The notes: generated by a model from the letters alone, not told the origin. A stretch of DNA of 64,000 nucleotides from Caulobacterales bacterium (GCA_019510435.1 JAEKKJ010000011.1:51252-115251), one strand, 5' to 3'. Numbered from the stretch's first letter, positions 22,461-31,143 are shown. Numbers and translations: made by a program.

Positions 22461-22930
22461 ATCCCTCCCCTTCATGGGGAGGGTGGTTCGTGCGGAGCAC
22501 GGACCGGGTGGGGATACCGGGGATGCCTTACACCGCCAAAGGCTACCGCGCTCGCGCGCTGCGCAACGCGATGACCGAGCCAGAGGTGATCCTGTGGTCA
22601 GGCCTGAAGCAGCTGCGCGCCGAGGGATTCCACTTTCGCCGCCAAACCCCTTTTCGAGGCTACTTCCTCGACTTCGTCTGCTTCTCCCGCCGCGTCGTGA
22701 TCGAGGTGGATGGGGAAGTCCACGAGAGCGCGGTGCAGGCCGCGCACGATGGCGTTCGCGACGCCGTGCTGCGACGCGAGGGCTTCAAGGTGCTGCGGTT
22801 CTGGAATGGCGAGGTTCGCCAAGATCTTGACGGCGTGATGTATTCGATCCGCGCTGCGCTGGCGGAAGCTCCGGTATCCCCACCCGGCTCGCGCAGGCGC
22901 GAGCCACCCTCCCCATAAAGGGGAGGGATT
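22461..22930. mobile_element. Candidate gene-bearing family A element (inverted repeats around DUF559)
   Basis: The left unit (about 22463-22519) and right unit (about 22871-22929) are inverted copies of the same sequence of roughly 60 bp: TCCCTCCCC-TTNAT-GGGGAGGGTGG hairpin, a variable stem, then CCGGGTGGGGATACCGG. They enclose one open frame. Other family A copies in the window have the same two units around a short spacer. The element begins 5 bp after the uvrA stop. The repeats are directly visible; mobility is inference. Confidence 0.6.
22523..22918 (+). CDS. DUF559 domain protein (Vsr-like PD-(D/E)XK nuclease fold)
   Basis: The 131-residue protein shows the DUF559 pattern: MTEPEVILWSGLK, FHFRRQTPFRGYFLDFVCF, RRVVIEVDGEVH (the acidic residues of a PD-(D/E)XK-type core) and GFKVLRFWNGEV. 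The family is related to very-short-patch-repair endonucleases, but no activity is established. ATG 22523 lies directly inside the left repeat unit, and the TAA at 22916-22918 lies within the right repeat, so the last residues (PGSRRREPPSP) are encoded by the repeat itself. It is the only gene in the element. A role in moving or copying the repeat is a hypothesis. Confidence 0.85.
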   Translation: MPYTAKGYRARALRNAMTEPEVILWSGLKQLRAEGFHFRRQTPFRGYFLDFVCFSRRVVIEVDGEVHESAVQAAHDGVRDAVLRREGFKVLRFWNGEVRQDLDGVMYSIRAALAEAPVSPPGSRRREPPSP

Positions 22931-23012
22931 GATCCCAGGAGAGGCAGGGATTGATCTCAAACGAGTGTTTGAACTAGCGTCGCGCCATTCTTTTGAAGAT
23001 TTGGAGACGACG

Positions 23013-23624
23013 ATGATTCTCTATGGCGCGCCCAATCCGGCGCCGAATCCGCGGCGCGTGCGCATCTTCCTGGCCGAGAAGGGCATCGAGCTGCCCGAGA
23101 CCCCGGTCAGCCTCATGCAGCGGGAGCACAAGAGCCCCGAGCACCGGGCGCGCAACTCCCTGGGCCAGATCCCCACCCTGGAGCTGGACGACGGGACCTG
23201 CATCTCCGAGACCGTCGCCATCTGCCGCTACTTCGAGGAAACCCAGGCGGATCCGCCGCTCTTCGGGACGACGCCCGTGGAGAAGGCCATGGTCGACATG
23301 TGGATCCGCCGCGTCGAGTTCGTGCTGATGATGCCGGTCGGCCAGTTCTGGCGCCACGCCCACCCGCGCACGGCGGCCCTGCTGACCCAGTACAAGGACT
23401 TCGGTGAGTCCAACCGCGAGACCTATGCGAACGCCCTGAAGTGGCTGGACCGCGAGTTGGCCGACAAGCCTTTCGTGGCCGGCGAGACCTACACCATGGC
23501 CGACATCTGCGCGCTGTCGACGATCGATTTCGCCACCGTGATCGGCCTGCCGGTCCCGGACGAGCGCGCCAACGTCAAGGCCTGGCACGACCGGGTCACG
23601 GCGCGGCCGAGCGCCCAGGCCTAG
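23013..23624 (+). CDS. Glutathione S-transferase family protein
   Basis: The 203-residue protein has an N-terminal thioredoxin-like domain (MILYGAPNPAPNPRRVRIFL; GQIPTLELDDG and the Glu-Ser-like SET of the glutathione site) and a helical C-terminal domain. ATG 23013 has GGAG 8 bases upstream; the longer frame from 22929 enters the family A repeat. A 14-bp palindrome (CAAAC-GAGT-GTTTG, 22958-22971) about 40 bp upstream could be a regulator site. The substrate is unknown. Confidence 0.9.
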   Translation: MILYGAPNPAPNPRRVRIFLAEKGIELPETPVSLMQREHKSPEHRARNSLGQIPTLELDDGTCISETVAICRYFEETQADPPLFGTTPVEKAMVDMWIRRVEFVLMMPVGQFWRHAHPRTAALLTQYKDFGESNRETYANALKWLDRELADKPFVAGETYTMADICALSTIDFATVIGLPVPDERANVKAWHDRVTARPSAQA

Positions 23625-23644
23625 GCCCCCCGGCCCAGACAGCG

Positions 23645-24517
23645 TCAGGCGGGCTGGGCGGGGACGTCCGGCCCCTTGGCCACCTGCTGGTAGGCCACCG
23701 CGAAGGGCCCGTAGATCATCACGATCTGCAGGATCTGGAGCAGGAGCTGCAGCACCAGGGTCGCCACGGCGGCCAGCCCCGTGAGGGGCGTGAGCTTGGT
23801 CACGTCCTTGAGCGCCTGCTCGCCGCCGCAGAGCGCCACGACCCCAAGGCTGATCACGCTCATCAGCACCCAGACGATGATGTAAAAGATCACCGCCAGC
23901 ACGACCATGCCGAGCAGGGGCCAGAAGCGGTTGCGGGTCAGCCGCCAGGCGGCGCGGAAGGCGATTCGGCCGGAGTCGAAGGTCATCGGCGTCACCAGCG
24001 ACAGGCGCACGCCGATCCAGATGGTGATGCAGACCAGGACCAGGTCGGAGACCACGGCCACCATCCCGCCGCCCTGGGCGGCGATCTGGCTGACGATCAC
24101 GCCCAGCAGCAGGAACGCGGCGCCGACCAGCACCAGCACCAGGTTCACGACCGCGAGCCGCAGCTCGTCCATGCCCAGGCGCAGGTGCGCGAAGCCGTGC
24201 TCGGACGGCCGCATGACCAGGCGATAGATGCCGCCCATGATCACCGAGATCAGCAGCACGGTCATCATCAGCACGACGATGAACGCTGGCCAGGAACCGC
24301 CCAGCAGAGTCGCCAGGGCCTCGGGGTCCTGGGCGGTGACCAGCTCGCCCTTGCGGGCCAGTTCCACGAACTTGGGCCCGAGCGTCGCCGTCATCGCCAG
24401 CGCGATGATGAACAGCCCGGCCAGATAGACCGCGCACCACGCCAGGATCGTGCCCGGACGCTCGCGCGTCAGACGGAAACCCTCGAGCGCCGCGTCACTC
24501 GGCGAAAACTTGATCAT
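23645..24517 (-). CDS. Multi-pass membrane protein, hypothetical
   Basis: The 290-residue protein has about six hydrophobic helices (roughly residues 22-45, 75-98, 125-160, 168-185, 210-235 and 255-275) and no catalytic motif. The N-terminal pattern FSPSDAALEGFRLTRERP recurs in alphaproteobacterial membrane proteins of unknown function related to DUF4013 and GDPD membrane-domain proteins. ATG 24517 follows AAGGGA. It is divergent from trmFO. Confidence 0.7.
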   Translation of the reverse strand: MIKFSPSDAALEGFRLTRERPGTILAWCAVYLAGLFIIALAMTATLGPKFVELARKGELVTAQDPEALATLLGGSWPAFIVVLMMTVLLISVIMGGIYRLVMRPSEHGFAHLRLGMDELRLAVVNLVLVLVGAAFLLLGVIVSQIAAQGGGMVAVVSDLVLVCITIWIGVRLSLVTPMTFDSGRIAFRAAWRLTRNRFWPLLGMVVLAVIFYIIVWVLMSVISLGVVALCGGEQALKDVTKLTPLTGLAAVATLVLQLLLQILQIVMIYGPFAVAYQQVAKGPDVPAQPA

Positions 24518-24645
24518 CCATGTCCCTTCGAGCCGCTTCCAGATGGCGACTCGACCCAGCCTTCCGGCTGAAGCTTGCCGCCGCGGGTCCAGGCCATGCA
24601 AGGCCCCGCTCGCGATCCTTGGCGTTCGTTGCTAGTTAGCCACGC

Positions 24646-26061
24646 ATGTCCAACTCCCCAAGCCCCAGCGCGGTCCATGTGGTGGGCGGCGGCCTGGCCG
24701 GTTCCGAAGCCGCCTGGCAGATCGCCGAGGCCGGCCTGCCGGTCATCCTGCACGAGATGCGCCCGGTCCGCGGCACCGACGCCCACCAGACCGACCGCCT
24801 GGCCGAGCTGGTCTGCTCCAACTCCTTCCGCGCGGACGACTGGACCGGCAACGCCGTCGGCCTGCTGCACGCCGAGATGCGGGCCCTGGGCTCGCTGATC
24901 ATGGCCTGCGGCGACGCCCACCAGGTGCCCGCCGGCGGCGCCCTGGCGGTGGACCGCGACGGCTTCGCCGAGGCCGTGACCGCCCGTCTGGAGGCGCACC
25001 CGCGGGTGACCATCGCCCGGGAAGAGGTGGCGGGCCTGCCGCCGGCCGAGTGGGACAGCGTGATCCTGGCCACCGGCCCCCTCACCTCCCCGGCCCTCAG
25101 CCAGGCGATCCTGGAACTGACCGGCGAGGGCCAGCTCAGCTTCTTCGACGCCATCGCCCCCATCGTCACGCTGGAGAGCGTGGACATGGACATCGCCTGG
25201 CGCCAGTCGCGCTACGACAAGGAAGGCCCCGGGGGCGACGCCGCCGCCTACATCAACTGCCCGATGACCAAGGACCAGTACGAGGCCTTCATCGACGCCC
25301 TGCTGGCCGGCCCGAAGTCGGAGTTCAAGGACTGGGAGCACGTGCCCTACTTCGACGGCTGCCTGCCGATCGAGGTGATGGCGGAGCGGGGCCGCGAGAC
25401 CCTGCGGCATGGGCCGATGAAGCCCGTCGGCCTGACCAACGCCCACAAACCCGACGAGAAGGCGTGGGCGGTGGTCCAGCTGCGCCAGGACAACGCCCTG
25501 GGCACGCTGTGGAACATGGTGGGCTTCCAGACCAAGCTGAAGCACGGCGCCCAGAGCGAGATCTTCCGGATGATCCCGGGGCTGGAGAAGGCGGTGTTCG
25601 CCCGTCTGGGCGGCCTGCACCGCAACACCTTCATCAACTCCCCGCGCCTGCTGGATGGCACGCTGCGCCTGAGGGCCCAGCCGCGGCTGAGGTTCGCCGG
25701 CCAGGTGACCGGTGTGGAAGGCTATGTGGAGAGCGCCGCCATGGGCCTCCTGGCCGGCCGCTTCGCCGCCGCCGAGCGCCTGGGCCGCCCGGTCGCCGCC
25801 CCGCCGCCCACGACGGCGCTGGGCGGGCTGGTGAGCCACATCACCGGCGGGCACCTCGAAGGGGGCAAGGGCAGCTTCCAGCCGATGAACATCAACTACG
25901 GCCTCCTGCCGCCCATGGAGCCGCCCAAGCGCGACGCCGAGGGCCGCCGGCTGGGCGCCAAGGAGAAGACCCGCGCCAAGAAGCGGATGGTCGGGGAACG
26001 CGCCCTGGCCGACCTGGCCGCCTGGGCCGCCACGGCCCCGGCGCTCGAGGCCGCGGAATGA
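24646..26061 (+). CDS. trmFO: tRNA (uracil-5-)-methyltransferase TrmFO (folate- and FAD-dependent)
   Basis: TrmFO makes ribothymidine at position 54 of tRNA using methylene-tetrahydrofolate and FADH2. The 471-residue protein has the FAD-binding [20 protein letters not shown] motif at the N-terminus and the family block [12 protein letters not shown] with the conserved Cys, plus [15 protein letters not shown] and [20 protein letters not shown] near the C-terminus. The length is as expected. A family A repeat begins 2 bp after its stop. Confidence 0.96.
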   Translation: MSNSPSPSAVHVVGGGLAGSEAAWQIAEAGLPVILHEMRPVRGTDAHQTDRLAELVCSNSFRADDWTGNAVGLLHAEMRALGSLIMACGDAHQVPAGGALAVDRDGFAEAVTARLEAHPRVTIAREEVAGLPPAEWDSVILATGPLTSPALSQAILELTGEGQLSFFDAIAPIVTLESVDMDIAWRQSRYDKEGPGGDAAAYINCPMTKDQYEAFIDALLAGPKSEFKDWEHVPYFDGCLPIEVMAERGRETLRHGPMKPVGLTNAHKPDEKAWAVVQLRQDNALGTLWNMVGFQTKLKHGAQSEIFRMIPGLEKAVFARLGGLHRNTFINSPRLLDGTLRLRAQPRLRFAGQVTGVEGYVESAAMGLLAGRFAAAERLGRPVAAPPPTTALGGLVSHITGGHLEGGKGSFQPMNINYGLLPPMEPPKRDAEGRRLGAKEKTRAKKRMVGERALADLAAWAATAPALEAAE

Positions 26062-26063
26062 TC

Positions 26064-26198
26064 ATCCCTCCTCTTTAGGGGAGGGACGACTCGCCGGAGG
26101 CGAGCCGGGTGGGGGTTTCTGGATCTGGCTCGGTGTCCGGTCGTGGTTCCCCCACCCTGATCGCTCCGCGATCTGTCCCTCCCCTGAAGAGGAGGGAC
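26064..26198. repeat. Family A palindromic repeat, copy 4
   Basis: ATCCCTCCTCTTTAGGGGAG and TCCCCTGAAGAGGAGGGA hairpins flank inner GGGTGGGGG and CCCCCACCC arms and a spacer with GGTGTCCGGTCGTGG. It sits between the convergent stops of trmFO (26061) and the synthase-like gene (26215). Confidence 0.85.
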
Positions 26199-26214
26199 TT
26201 GCGACCGCGCGCGC

Positions 26215-26865
26215 TCAGATCCGCCCGATGGCCACGGCCCAGGTGAGCCGCAACCGGCGCCCGAGCTCCGAGCGGGCCGGGTGCAGCGCCAGGGTCGCAT
26301 GGGCCACGGCCGGGAAGGCGGCGGCGCTGAGGGCGCGGGCGTCGGCGCGGGCGGCGGCCGCCACAGCCCCCAGGCCTGGTTTCGGCTCCCCGCGACCGAG
26401 CATCCACACGGCGCCGGCGGCCGCGGCGCGGGCCGGATCGGCCGCGGGGTCGAGGATCCGCACCGCCGCCTCCGCCGCCTGGCCCCCGGTCCCGCGGGCC
26501 CATTCCAGCGCCTCGGCCTCGTCCATCGGCGCAGCATCCAGTTCGCGGTAGCGGGCGTCGATCATCGCCTCCAGCGGCGCGCGCGGCAGGCTGCGCCGGG
26601 CGATGGCGGCGGCCAGGGCCTGGGCGGTGGGGTGATGGCGCACGTGACGGCCCTCATAGGCCTCGTCCAGCACCTCGCGCCACCAGGTCAGCCGGATCTC
26701 GCCCAGGAGCGGGTTGGAGGCCACCTTGGGGGCCCGCGCCAGCTCGTGGTCGTAGGCGTAGAGCGCCACCACGTCGGCCCGCGCCTGCGCATCGCCGATG
26801 AACCGGCTGGAGAGCCAGCGGTCGGGGTCCACGCGGCGGACCAGGGCGTCGAGGTCGTCGTCCAT
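26215..26865 (-). CDS. Squalene/phytoene synthase-like protein (NDUFAF6-type)
   Basis: The 216-residue protein has the all-helical isoprenoid-synthase fold signature, including LYAYDHELARAP and GEIRLTWWREVLDEAY, but it lacks the paired Asp-rich DxxxD motifs needed for prenyl-diphosphate catalysis. This short, degenerate form resembles mitochondrial NDUFAF6, an assembly factor of respiratory complex I. The nearby NDUFAF3-like gene and secDF strengthen that view. True phytoene synthase activity is unlikely but not excluded. Confidence 0.75.
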   Translation of the reverse strand: MDDDLDALVRRVDPDRWLSSRFIGDAQARADVVALYAYDHELARAPKVASNPLLGEIRLTWWREVLDEAYEGRHVRHHPTAQALAAAIARRSLPRAPLEAMIDARYRELDAAPMDEAEALEWARGTGGQAAEAAVRILDPAADPARAAAAGAVWMLGRGEPKPGLGAVAAAARADARALSAAAFPAVAHATLALHPARSELGRRLRLTWAVAIGRI

Positions 26866-26880
26866 GCAGCTCCAACGAAA

Positions 26881-26905
26881 AAGGCCCGCCGTGAGGGCGG
26901 GCCTT
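26881..26905 (-). terminator. Intrinsic terminator downstream of the PuuD-like gene
   Basis: AAGGCCCGCC-GTGAG-GGCGGGCCTT forms a perfect 10-bp stem. On the minus strand it is followed by TTTTCG, fitting a Rho-independent terminator for the gene ending at 26927. Confidence 0.85.
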
Positions 26906-26926
26906 CTCGCCTTTTCCGGGTCGGGT

Positions 26927-27544
26927 CTAGCCGAACAGGGTCTGGGTCATGGTCATGCTGGTCAGCATCGGAATGGACAGCAGCATGTTGGTGCGCGAGG
27001 CCAGCATGGCGATGCGGCCGGCCTTGGCCTTGGCGTCGGCATCCGCCTCGACCAGGCCCAGGGCGATCTTCTGGTTCGGCCAGATGATCACCCAGACGTT
27101 CAGGAACATGATGATGGCGAGGTAAGCGCCCACGCCCATCAGGGTGTAGCCCTTGTCGGCGGCGCTGTAGCCGTCGGCCAGGCCAAGGGTCATGACCTCC
27201 TTGCCGTAACCGCCGCCGCGGGTGGCCATCACCACGATCCCCATCACCAGGGTGCCGACGGCGCCCCAGCGGAACCAGAACAGCGCCTCGGGGGCGATGT
27301 ACTTGGTCACGCCCGGCTTCAGCTCGGCCGGCACGTCGGGCATTTTGCGGATCTGGACGAAGTTGAAGTAGTACAGCAGCCCGATCCACAGGATGCCGAA
27401 GAACACGTGCAGCCAGCGCGCGACGGCCTGCCAGAAGGCGGCGTCCATCCCATGCGGGCTCTGCGAATAGGCGATGATCATGACGAGCGCGAGGATCACG
27501 CTCAGGATCACGGTATTTCTGAAGTTGGCGAGTATTCCAGCCAT
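26927..27544 (-). CDS. PuuD-like membrane protein (urate oxidase N-terminal domain)
   Basis: The 205-residue membrane protein has four to six hydrophobic segments and a conserved RWLHVFFGILWIGLLYYFNF helix typical of the domain at the N-terminus of PuuD, a membrane urate hydroxylase. Full PuuD carries a C-terminal cytochrome c domain, which is absent here, and no purine-degradation gene is nearby. Automatic names would call it urate hydroxylase; the real role may differ. ATG 27544 is chosen because the longer frame reads into repeats. A terminator follows. Confidence 0.7.
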   Translation of the reverse strand: MAGILANFRNTVILSVILALVMIIAYSQSPHGMDAAFWQAVARWLHVFFGILWIGLLYYFNFVQIRKMPDVPAELKPGVTKYIAPEALFWFRWGAVGTLVMGIVVMATRGGGYGKEVMTLGLADGYSAADKGYTLMGVGAYLAIIMFLNVWVIIWPNQKIALGLVEADADAKAKAGRIAMLASRTNMLLSIPMLTSMTMTQTLFG

Positions 27545-27661
27545 GAAGCTTGCCCTCTGAGTCCCTGCCCTAGCCCCGAGGTATAGGGCCTTTCGCCGCA
27601 GCCTGAAAGCGATGCGGCCGCGGGCGCTCTCCTCGGGGAAGTCGGCGCGCTCCCATTTTGG

Positions 27662-27874
27662 AAACCGCGGAAAACGCGGAAGGACGCGGAAGCGGCGGCT
27701 CAGGCCTCCTGCCCGCGCAGCGGGCGCTCCTGGCTGAACCACGAATGCACACGAAGAACACGAATAGGGCGGTGATGGCCCCGCTCACCGTGGCCCAGCT
27801 CCGACGGCGCATTCGTGTTCTTCGTGTGCATTCGTGGTTCCGCCTTCCGCGCCTTTCCGCGTTTTCCGCGGTTC
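27662..27874. repeat. Nested family C and family D palindromes
   Basis: Outer arms with CCGCGGAAAACGCGG (27662-27690) and its complement (27843-27874) are family C. Inside them lies a perfect 30-bp inverted repeat of the CACGAA type (27736-27765 and 27811-27840) around a 45-bp loop. The whole fills most of the 361-bp gap 27545-27905, where no gene is seen. Confidence 0.85.
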
Positions 27875-27905
27875 GACTGACGACGCCTGCGGCGTCCGCG
27901 GCGGG

Positions 27906-28265
27906 TCAGATGGCGATCAGGGCGGCGGCGACGCGGCGGCCTTCGGCGGTGAGCAGGTTGTAGAGCTTGGCCGCGGCGGGAGTGTCCAGGAACTCGAAGC
28001 CGATGCCGGCGCGGGCGAGGCCGTCGCGCACCTCGCGTGGCGGCAGGGCGTTGCGGGCGCCGACGCCCAGCACCAGCACCTCGACTTCGGCGCGCCCGGC
28101 GGCCAGCACGGGCTGCAGGGCCGCCAGGGTCAGCTCCTCCAGGCGCGCCACCGGCCACGACCGCGGCTCGTCGGCGACGATCAGCACCGAGCCCTCGCGC
28201 CGCTCGCCGGAAAGCCGGAAGCCGCCGTCGCCATAGGCGTCGATGGAGGGCGCGTCGCGGGCCAT
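27906..28265 (-). CDS. Mth938-like domain protein (NDUFAF3 homologue)
   Basis: The 119-residue protein has the compact Mth938/DUF498 fold pattern: an N-terminal strand pair, then VEVLVLGVGARNALPPREV and IGFEFLDTPAAAKLYNLLTAEGR at the C-terminus. Its mitochondrial relative NDUFAF3 helps assemble complex I. The gene follows secF by 16 bp, a neighbourhood conserved in alphaproteobacteria. The biochemical function in bacteria is not established. Confidence 0.88.
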   Translation of the reverse strand: MARDAPSIDAYGDGGFRLSGERREGSVLIVADEPRSWPVARLEELTLAALQPVLAAGRAEVEVLVLGVGARNALPPREVRDGLARAGIGFEFLDTPAAAKLYNLLTAEGRRVAAALIAI

Positions 28266-28281
28266 GGCCGCCGCTCCTGCC

Positions 28282-29223
28282 CTACGGCCGGACCTTGGCC
28301 GGCTTCAGCGGCACGGCCGGGTCGTCGTTCCGCTTCACGCCCCAGAGCAGGATGATCGGCAGGGCGACGTAGACCGACGAATAGGTGCCGATGAAGATGC
28401 CGAACACCATGGTCGAGACCAGCGGGAACAGGGGGCCACCCAGGAAGAACGCGCCGGCCAGGGCCAGGATCGCGGTCGAGCCGGTGATGATGGTCCGCGA
28501 CAGCCGCTCGTTCTCGGACTTGTTGATCACGTCGCGCAGGGGCGTGGACTTGTACTTTCGCAGGTTCTCCCGAAGCCGGTCGAAGGTGATCACCTTCTCG
28601 TTCATCGAATAGCCGATGACCGTCAGCAGGGCCGCGATCGAGGCCATGGAGAACTCGATCTGGGTCACCGACAGCAGGCCCAGGGTCAGCAGGATGTCGT
28701 GGAACACCGCGACCACCGCGCCCAGGCCGAACTGCAGCTGGAAGCGGAACCAGATGTAGAGCAGCATCAAGAGCAGCGCCGCGCCCAGCGCCTGGGCGCC
28801 GGACCAGGCCAGCTCGCCCGACACCTTGGCGCCGATCACCGAGACGCTCTTGACCAGGAGGCCCGGGAAACGCGCCTGCAGGCCGTCCTTCACCTTGGCG
28901 GTGGCGGCGGTGGGGTCGGCGCCCTCGGTGCGGAAGCGGACCATGGCCGAGTCGGCGGCGCCGATGCCCTGCACCTGGGCGTCGTGCGCGCCCATGGCCG
29001 GCAGGGCCGCGCGCAGCGCGCCCACCGGCGCGGTCTTGCCGGGCGTCTGGACTTCCATCTGGGTGCCGCCCCGGAAGTCGATGCCGAGGTTCAGGCCCTG
29101 GGTGAAGAACGAGACGCCAGAGCCCACGACCAGCAGGGCCGACAGCACGGCCGCGAACGGCGCGAGCCGCACGAAGTCGATGTGGAACTCGCGCGGGAGG
29201 TTGCGGATGAAAGGCCAGCGCAT
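28282..29223 (-). CDS. secF: Protein translocase subunit SecF
   Basis: SecF, with SecD, uses the proton gradient to complete protein release on the periplasmic side of the Sec channel. The 313-residue protein has six membrane segments, a first periplasmic domain (LGIDFRGGTQMEV), and the VIGYSMNEKVITFDRLRENLR block typical of SecF. ATG 29223 gives the normal length. It follows secD by 8 bp. Confidence 0.96.
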   Translation of the reverse strand: MRWPFIRNLPREFHIDFVRLAPFAAVLSALLVVGSGVSFFTQGLNLGIDFRGGTQMEVQTPGKTAPVGALRAALPAMGAHDAQVQGIGAADSAMVRFRTEGADPTAATAKVKDGLQARFPGLLVKSVSVIGAKVSGELAWSGAQALGAALLLMLLYIWFRFQLQFGLGAVVAVFHDILLTLGLLSVTQIEFSMASIAALLTVIGYSMNEKVITFDRLRENLRKYKSTPLRDVINKSENERLSRTIITGSTAILALAGAFFLGGPLFPLVSTMVFGIFIGTYSSVYVALPIILLWGVKRNDDPAVPLKPAKVRP

Positions 29224-29231
29224 GGGAGTCC

Positions 29232-30830
29232 CTATTCGATCGGCAGGGTTTTGGGCTTCGTGGCGCGGAACCACCAGCCGATCAGCAGTTGGGTGATCAC
29301 CACCGCCGTGAACACCGAGGTGATCACGCCGATGAGCAGGGTCAGGGCGAAGCCGCGGATCGGACCGGCCCCGAAATAGAGCATGATCACGGCGGAAATC
29401 GCGCTGGTGATGTTGGCGTCCAGGATCGAGACCAGGGCGCGGCTGTAGCCGTGCTCCAGGGCCATGATCGGCGTCCGCCCGGCATGCGCCTCGTCACGCA
29501 CCCGCTCGTAGATCAGCACATTGGCGTCGACCGCCACGGCCAGGGTCAGGATCAGGCCGGCGATGCCCGGCAGGGTCATGGTGGCCTGGAAGCCCGACAT
29601 GATGCCCAGGATCATCAGCACGTTCACGATCAGCGCCACGGCGGCGAAGATCCCGAACAGGCCATAGGCCAGGATGATGAAGATGATGATCGCCCCGGCG
29701 CCCAGGGCCAGGGAGATGGTCCCGGCGCGGATGGCGTCGGCGCCCAGCTCGGCGCCGACGGTGCGCTGCTCGATCACCTTCAGCGGGGCCGGCAGGGCGC
29801 CGGCCCGCAGCAGGACCGCGAACTGGTTGGCGCCTTCCACGGTGAAGTTGCCGGTGATCTGGCCGGAGCCGCCGGTGATCGGGCCGTTGATCACGGGAGC
29901 CGATACCGTCTTGTTGTCGAGGATGATGGCGAACCGCTTGCCGACGTTCTGGCTGGTGGCCAGGCCGAACTTCTGGGCGCCCTGGCCGTTGAAGCGGAAG
30001 CTCACCACCGGCTGGCCCGTCTGGCTGTCGAAGCTGGCCTGGGCGTCGGTCAGCATCTCGCCCGTCACCAGGGCCCGGCGCTTGACCACATAGAACGGGG
30101 CGATCTTGTCGCCCGGCACCAGCATGTCGCCCGGCGGGACGCGGCCCTGCTGGGCGGCCACCGGGTCGGCGTTCTCGTCCACCATCTGGAAGGTGAGCTT
30201 GGCGGTCTTGCCGATGATGTCCTGCAGCTTCTGCGGGTCGCTCTCGCCGGGGGCGGCGATCATGATCCGGTCCGCGCCCTGGCGGCGGATGTCCGGCTCC
30301 TTGGTGCCCAGCTGGTCGATCCGGCGGCGCACCACCTCGATGGACTGGTCCACCGCCTTGGCGGACTCGGCGTCGAAGGCCTGGGGCACGAACTGGATGC
30401 GGATGCGCTGGTCGTCGGCGGTGCTGACGTTGACGTCACGGCCGCCCGCCACGCCGGCCAGGGGCGCACCCACGGTCTGGCGCAGCGCCTTGGCGGCGTC
30501 GCTCACCTGGGTGGCGTCATTGATCCGGACCTGGACCTCGCCGTTCACGACGCCGAGGCCGGTGAACTCGATGTTCTTGTCCCGCAGGTTCGTCCGCACG
30601 TCCTCGACGAGGTTGGTCAGCTTCTCCGCGCGCAACGCCGGGATATCGACCTCGTAGAGCAGGTAGGAGCCGCCCTGCAGGTCGAGACCCAGGTTCAGGG
30701 TCTTCTTCGGAAGGAAGCCCGGCAGGCCGTCGCGCACATTGGCGGGCAGCAGGTTGGGCAGGGTGAAGAGGATGCCAAAGATCGTCGCGAGGGCGACGGC
30801 GATGATCCTCCAGCGGGAGACGCTGATCAT
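29232..30830 (-). CDS. secD: Protein translocase subunit SecD
   Basis: The 532-residue SecD has the N-terminal membrane anchor, a large periplasmic domain starting at LNLGLDLQGGSYLLYEVD, and five C-terminal membrane segments with the conserved VDANVLIYERVRDE motif. It pairs with the downstream SecF. It follows yajC by 10 bp, forming the yajC-secD-secF operon. Confidence 0.97.
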   Translation of the reverse strand: MISVSRWRIIAVALATIFGILFTLPNLLPANVRDGLPGFLPKKTLNLGLDLQGGSYLLYEVDIPALRAEKLTNLVEDVRTNLRDKNIEFTGLGVVNGEVQVRINDATQVSDAAKALRQTVGAPLAGVAGGRDVNVSTADDQRIRIQFVPQAFDAESAKAVDQSIEVVRRRIDQLGTKEPDIRRQGADRIMIAAPGESDPQKLQDIIGKTAKLTFQMVDENADPVAAQQGRVPPGDMLVPGDKIAPFYVVKRRALVTGEMLTDAQASFDSQTGQPVVSFRFNGQGAQKFGLATSQNVGKRFAIILDNKTVSAPVINGPITGGSGQITGNFTVEGANQFAVLLRAGALPAPLKVIEQRTVGAELGADAIRAGTISLALGAGAIIIFIILAYGLFGIFAAVALIVNVLMILGIMSGFQATMTLPGIAGLILTLAVAVDANVLIYERVRDEAHAGRTPIMALEHGYSRALVSILDANITSAISAVIMLYFGAGPIRGFALTLLIGVITSVFTAVVITQLLIGWWFRATKPKTLPIE

Positions 30831-30840
30831 CGAGGACGCT

Positions 30841-31143
30841 TCAGGCCTTGGAGTCGTTGGCCGGCGCCGGCTCGCCGCGCGAGCGGACGTCCGCGATCAT
30901 CGAGCGGACCACCTTCACGGTGACGCCGGTGGCGACCTCCAGGCCGACCTCCTTGTCCTCGACGCGGACGATCTTGCCGATGATCCCGGAGGACAGCACC
31001 ACCTGGTCGCCGCGCTTCAGGCCGGACAGCAGGGTCTGGTGGTCCTTCATCCGCTTCTGCTGCGGACGGATCATCAGGAAGTAGAAGAGGACGGCCAGGA
31101 CCACCAGCGGAAGGAACTGGATCAGGTTGTTCGGGTCGGTCAT
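30841..31143 (-). CDS. yajC: Preprotein translocase accessory subunit YajC
   Basis: The 100-residue protein has one membrane helix (LPLVVLAVLFYFLMIRPQQKR) and a small cytosolic domain with GDQVVLSSGIIGKIVRVEDKEV, the YajC signature. ATG 31143 follows GGAG; the longer frame is rejected. First gene of the sec operon; its promoter region overlaps the divergent ATPase gene's leader. Confidence 0.95.
   Translation of the reverse strand: MTDPNNLIQFLPLVVLAVLFYFLMIRPQQKRMKDHQTLLSGLKRGDQVVLSSGIIGKIVRVEDKEVGLEVATGVTVKVVRSMIADVRSRGEPAPANDSKA

Noticed and set aside
22924..22956. AGGGATTGATC direct repeat at the right end of the DUF559 element as target-site duplication
   Set aside because: Both copies lie on the same side of the element, so they do not flank it; local slippage is more likely.
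27662..27874. Possible CRISPR array
   Set aside because: The repeats are two inverted pairs, not regularly spaced direct repeats with unique spacers.
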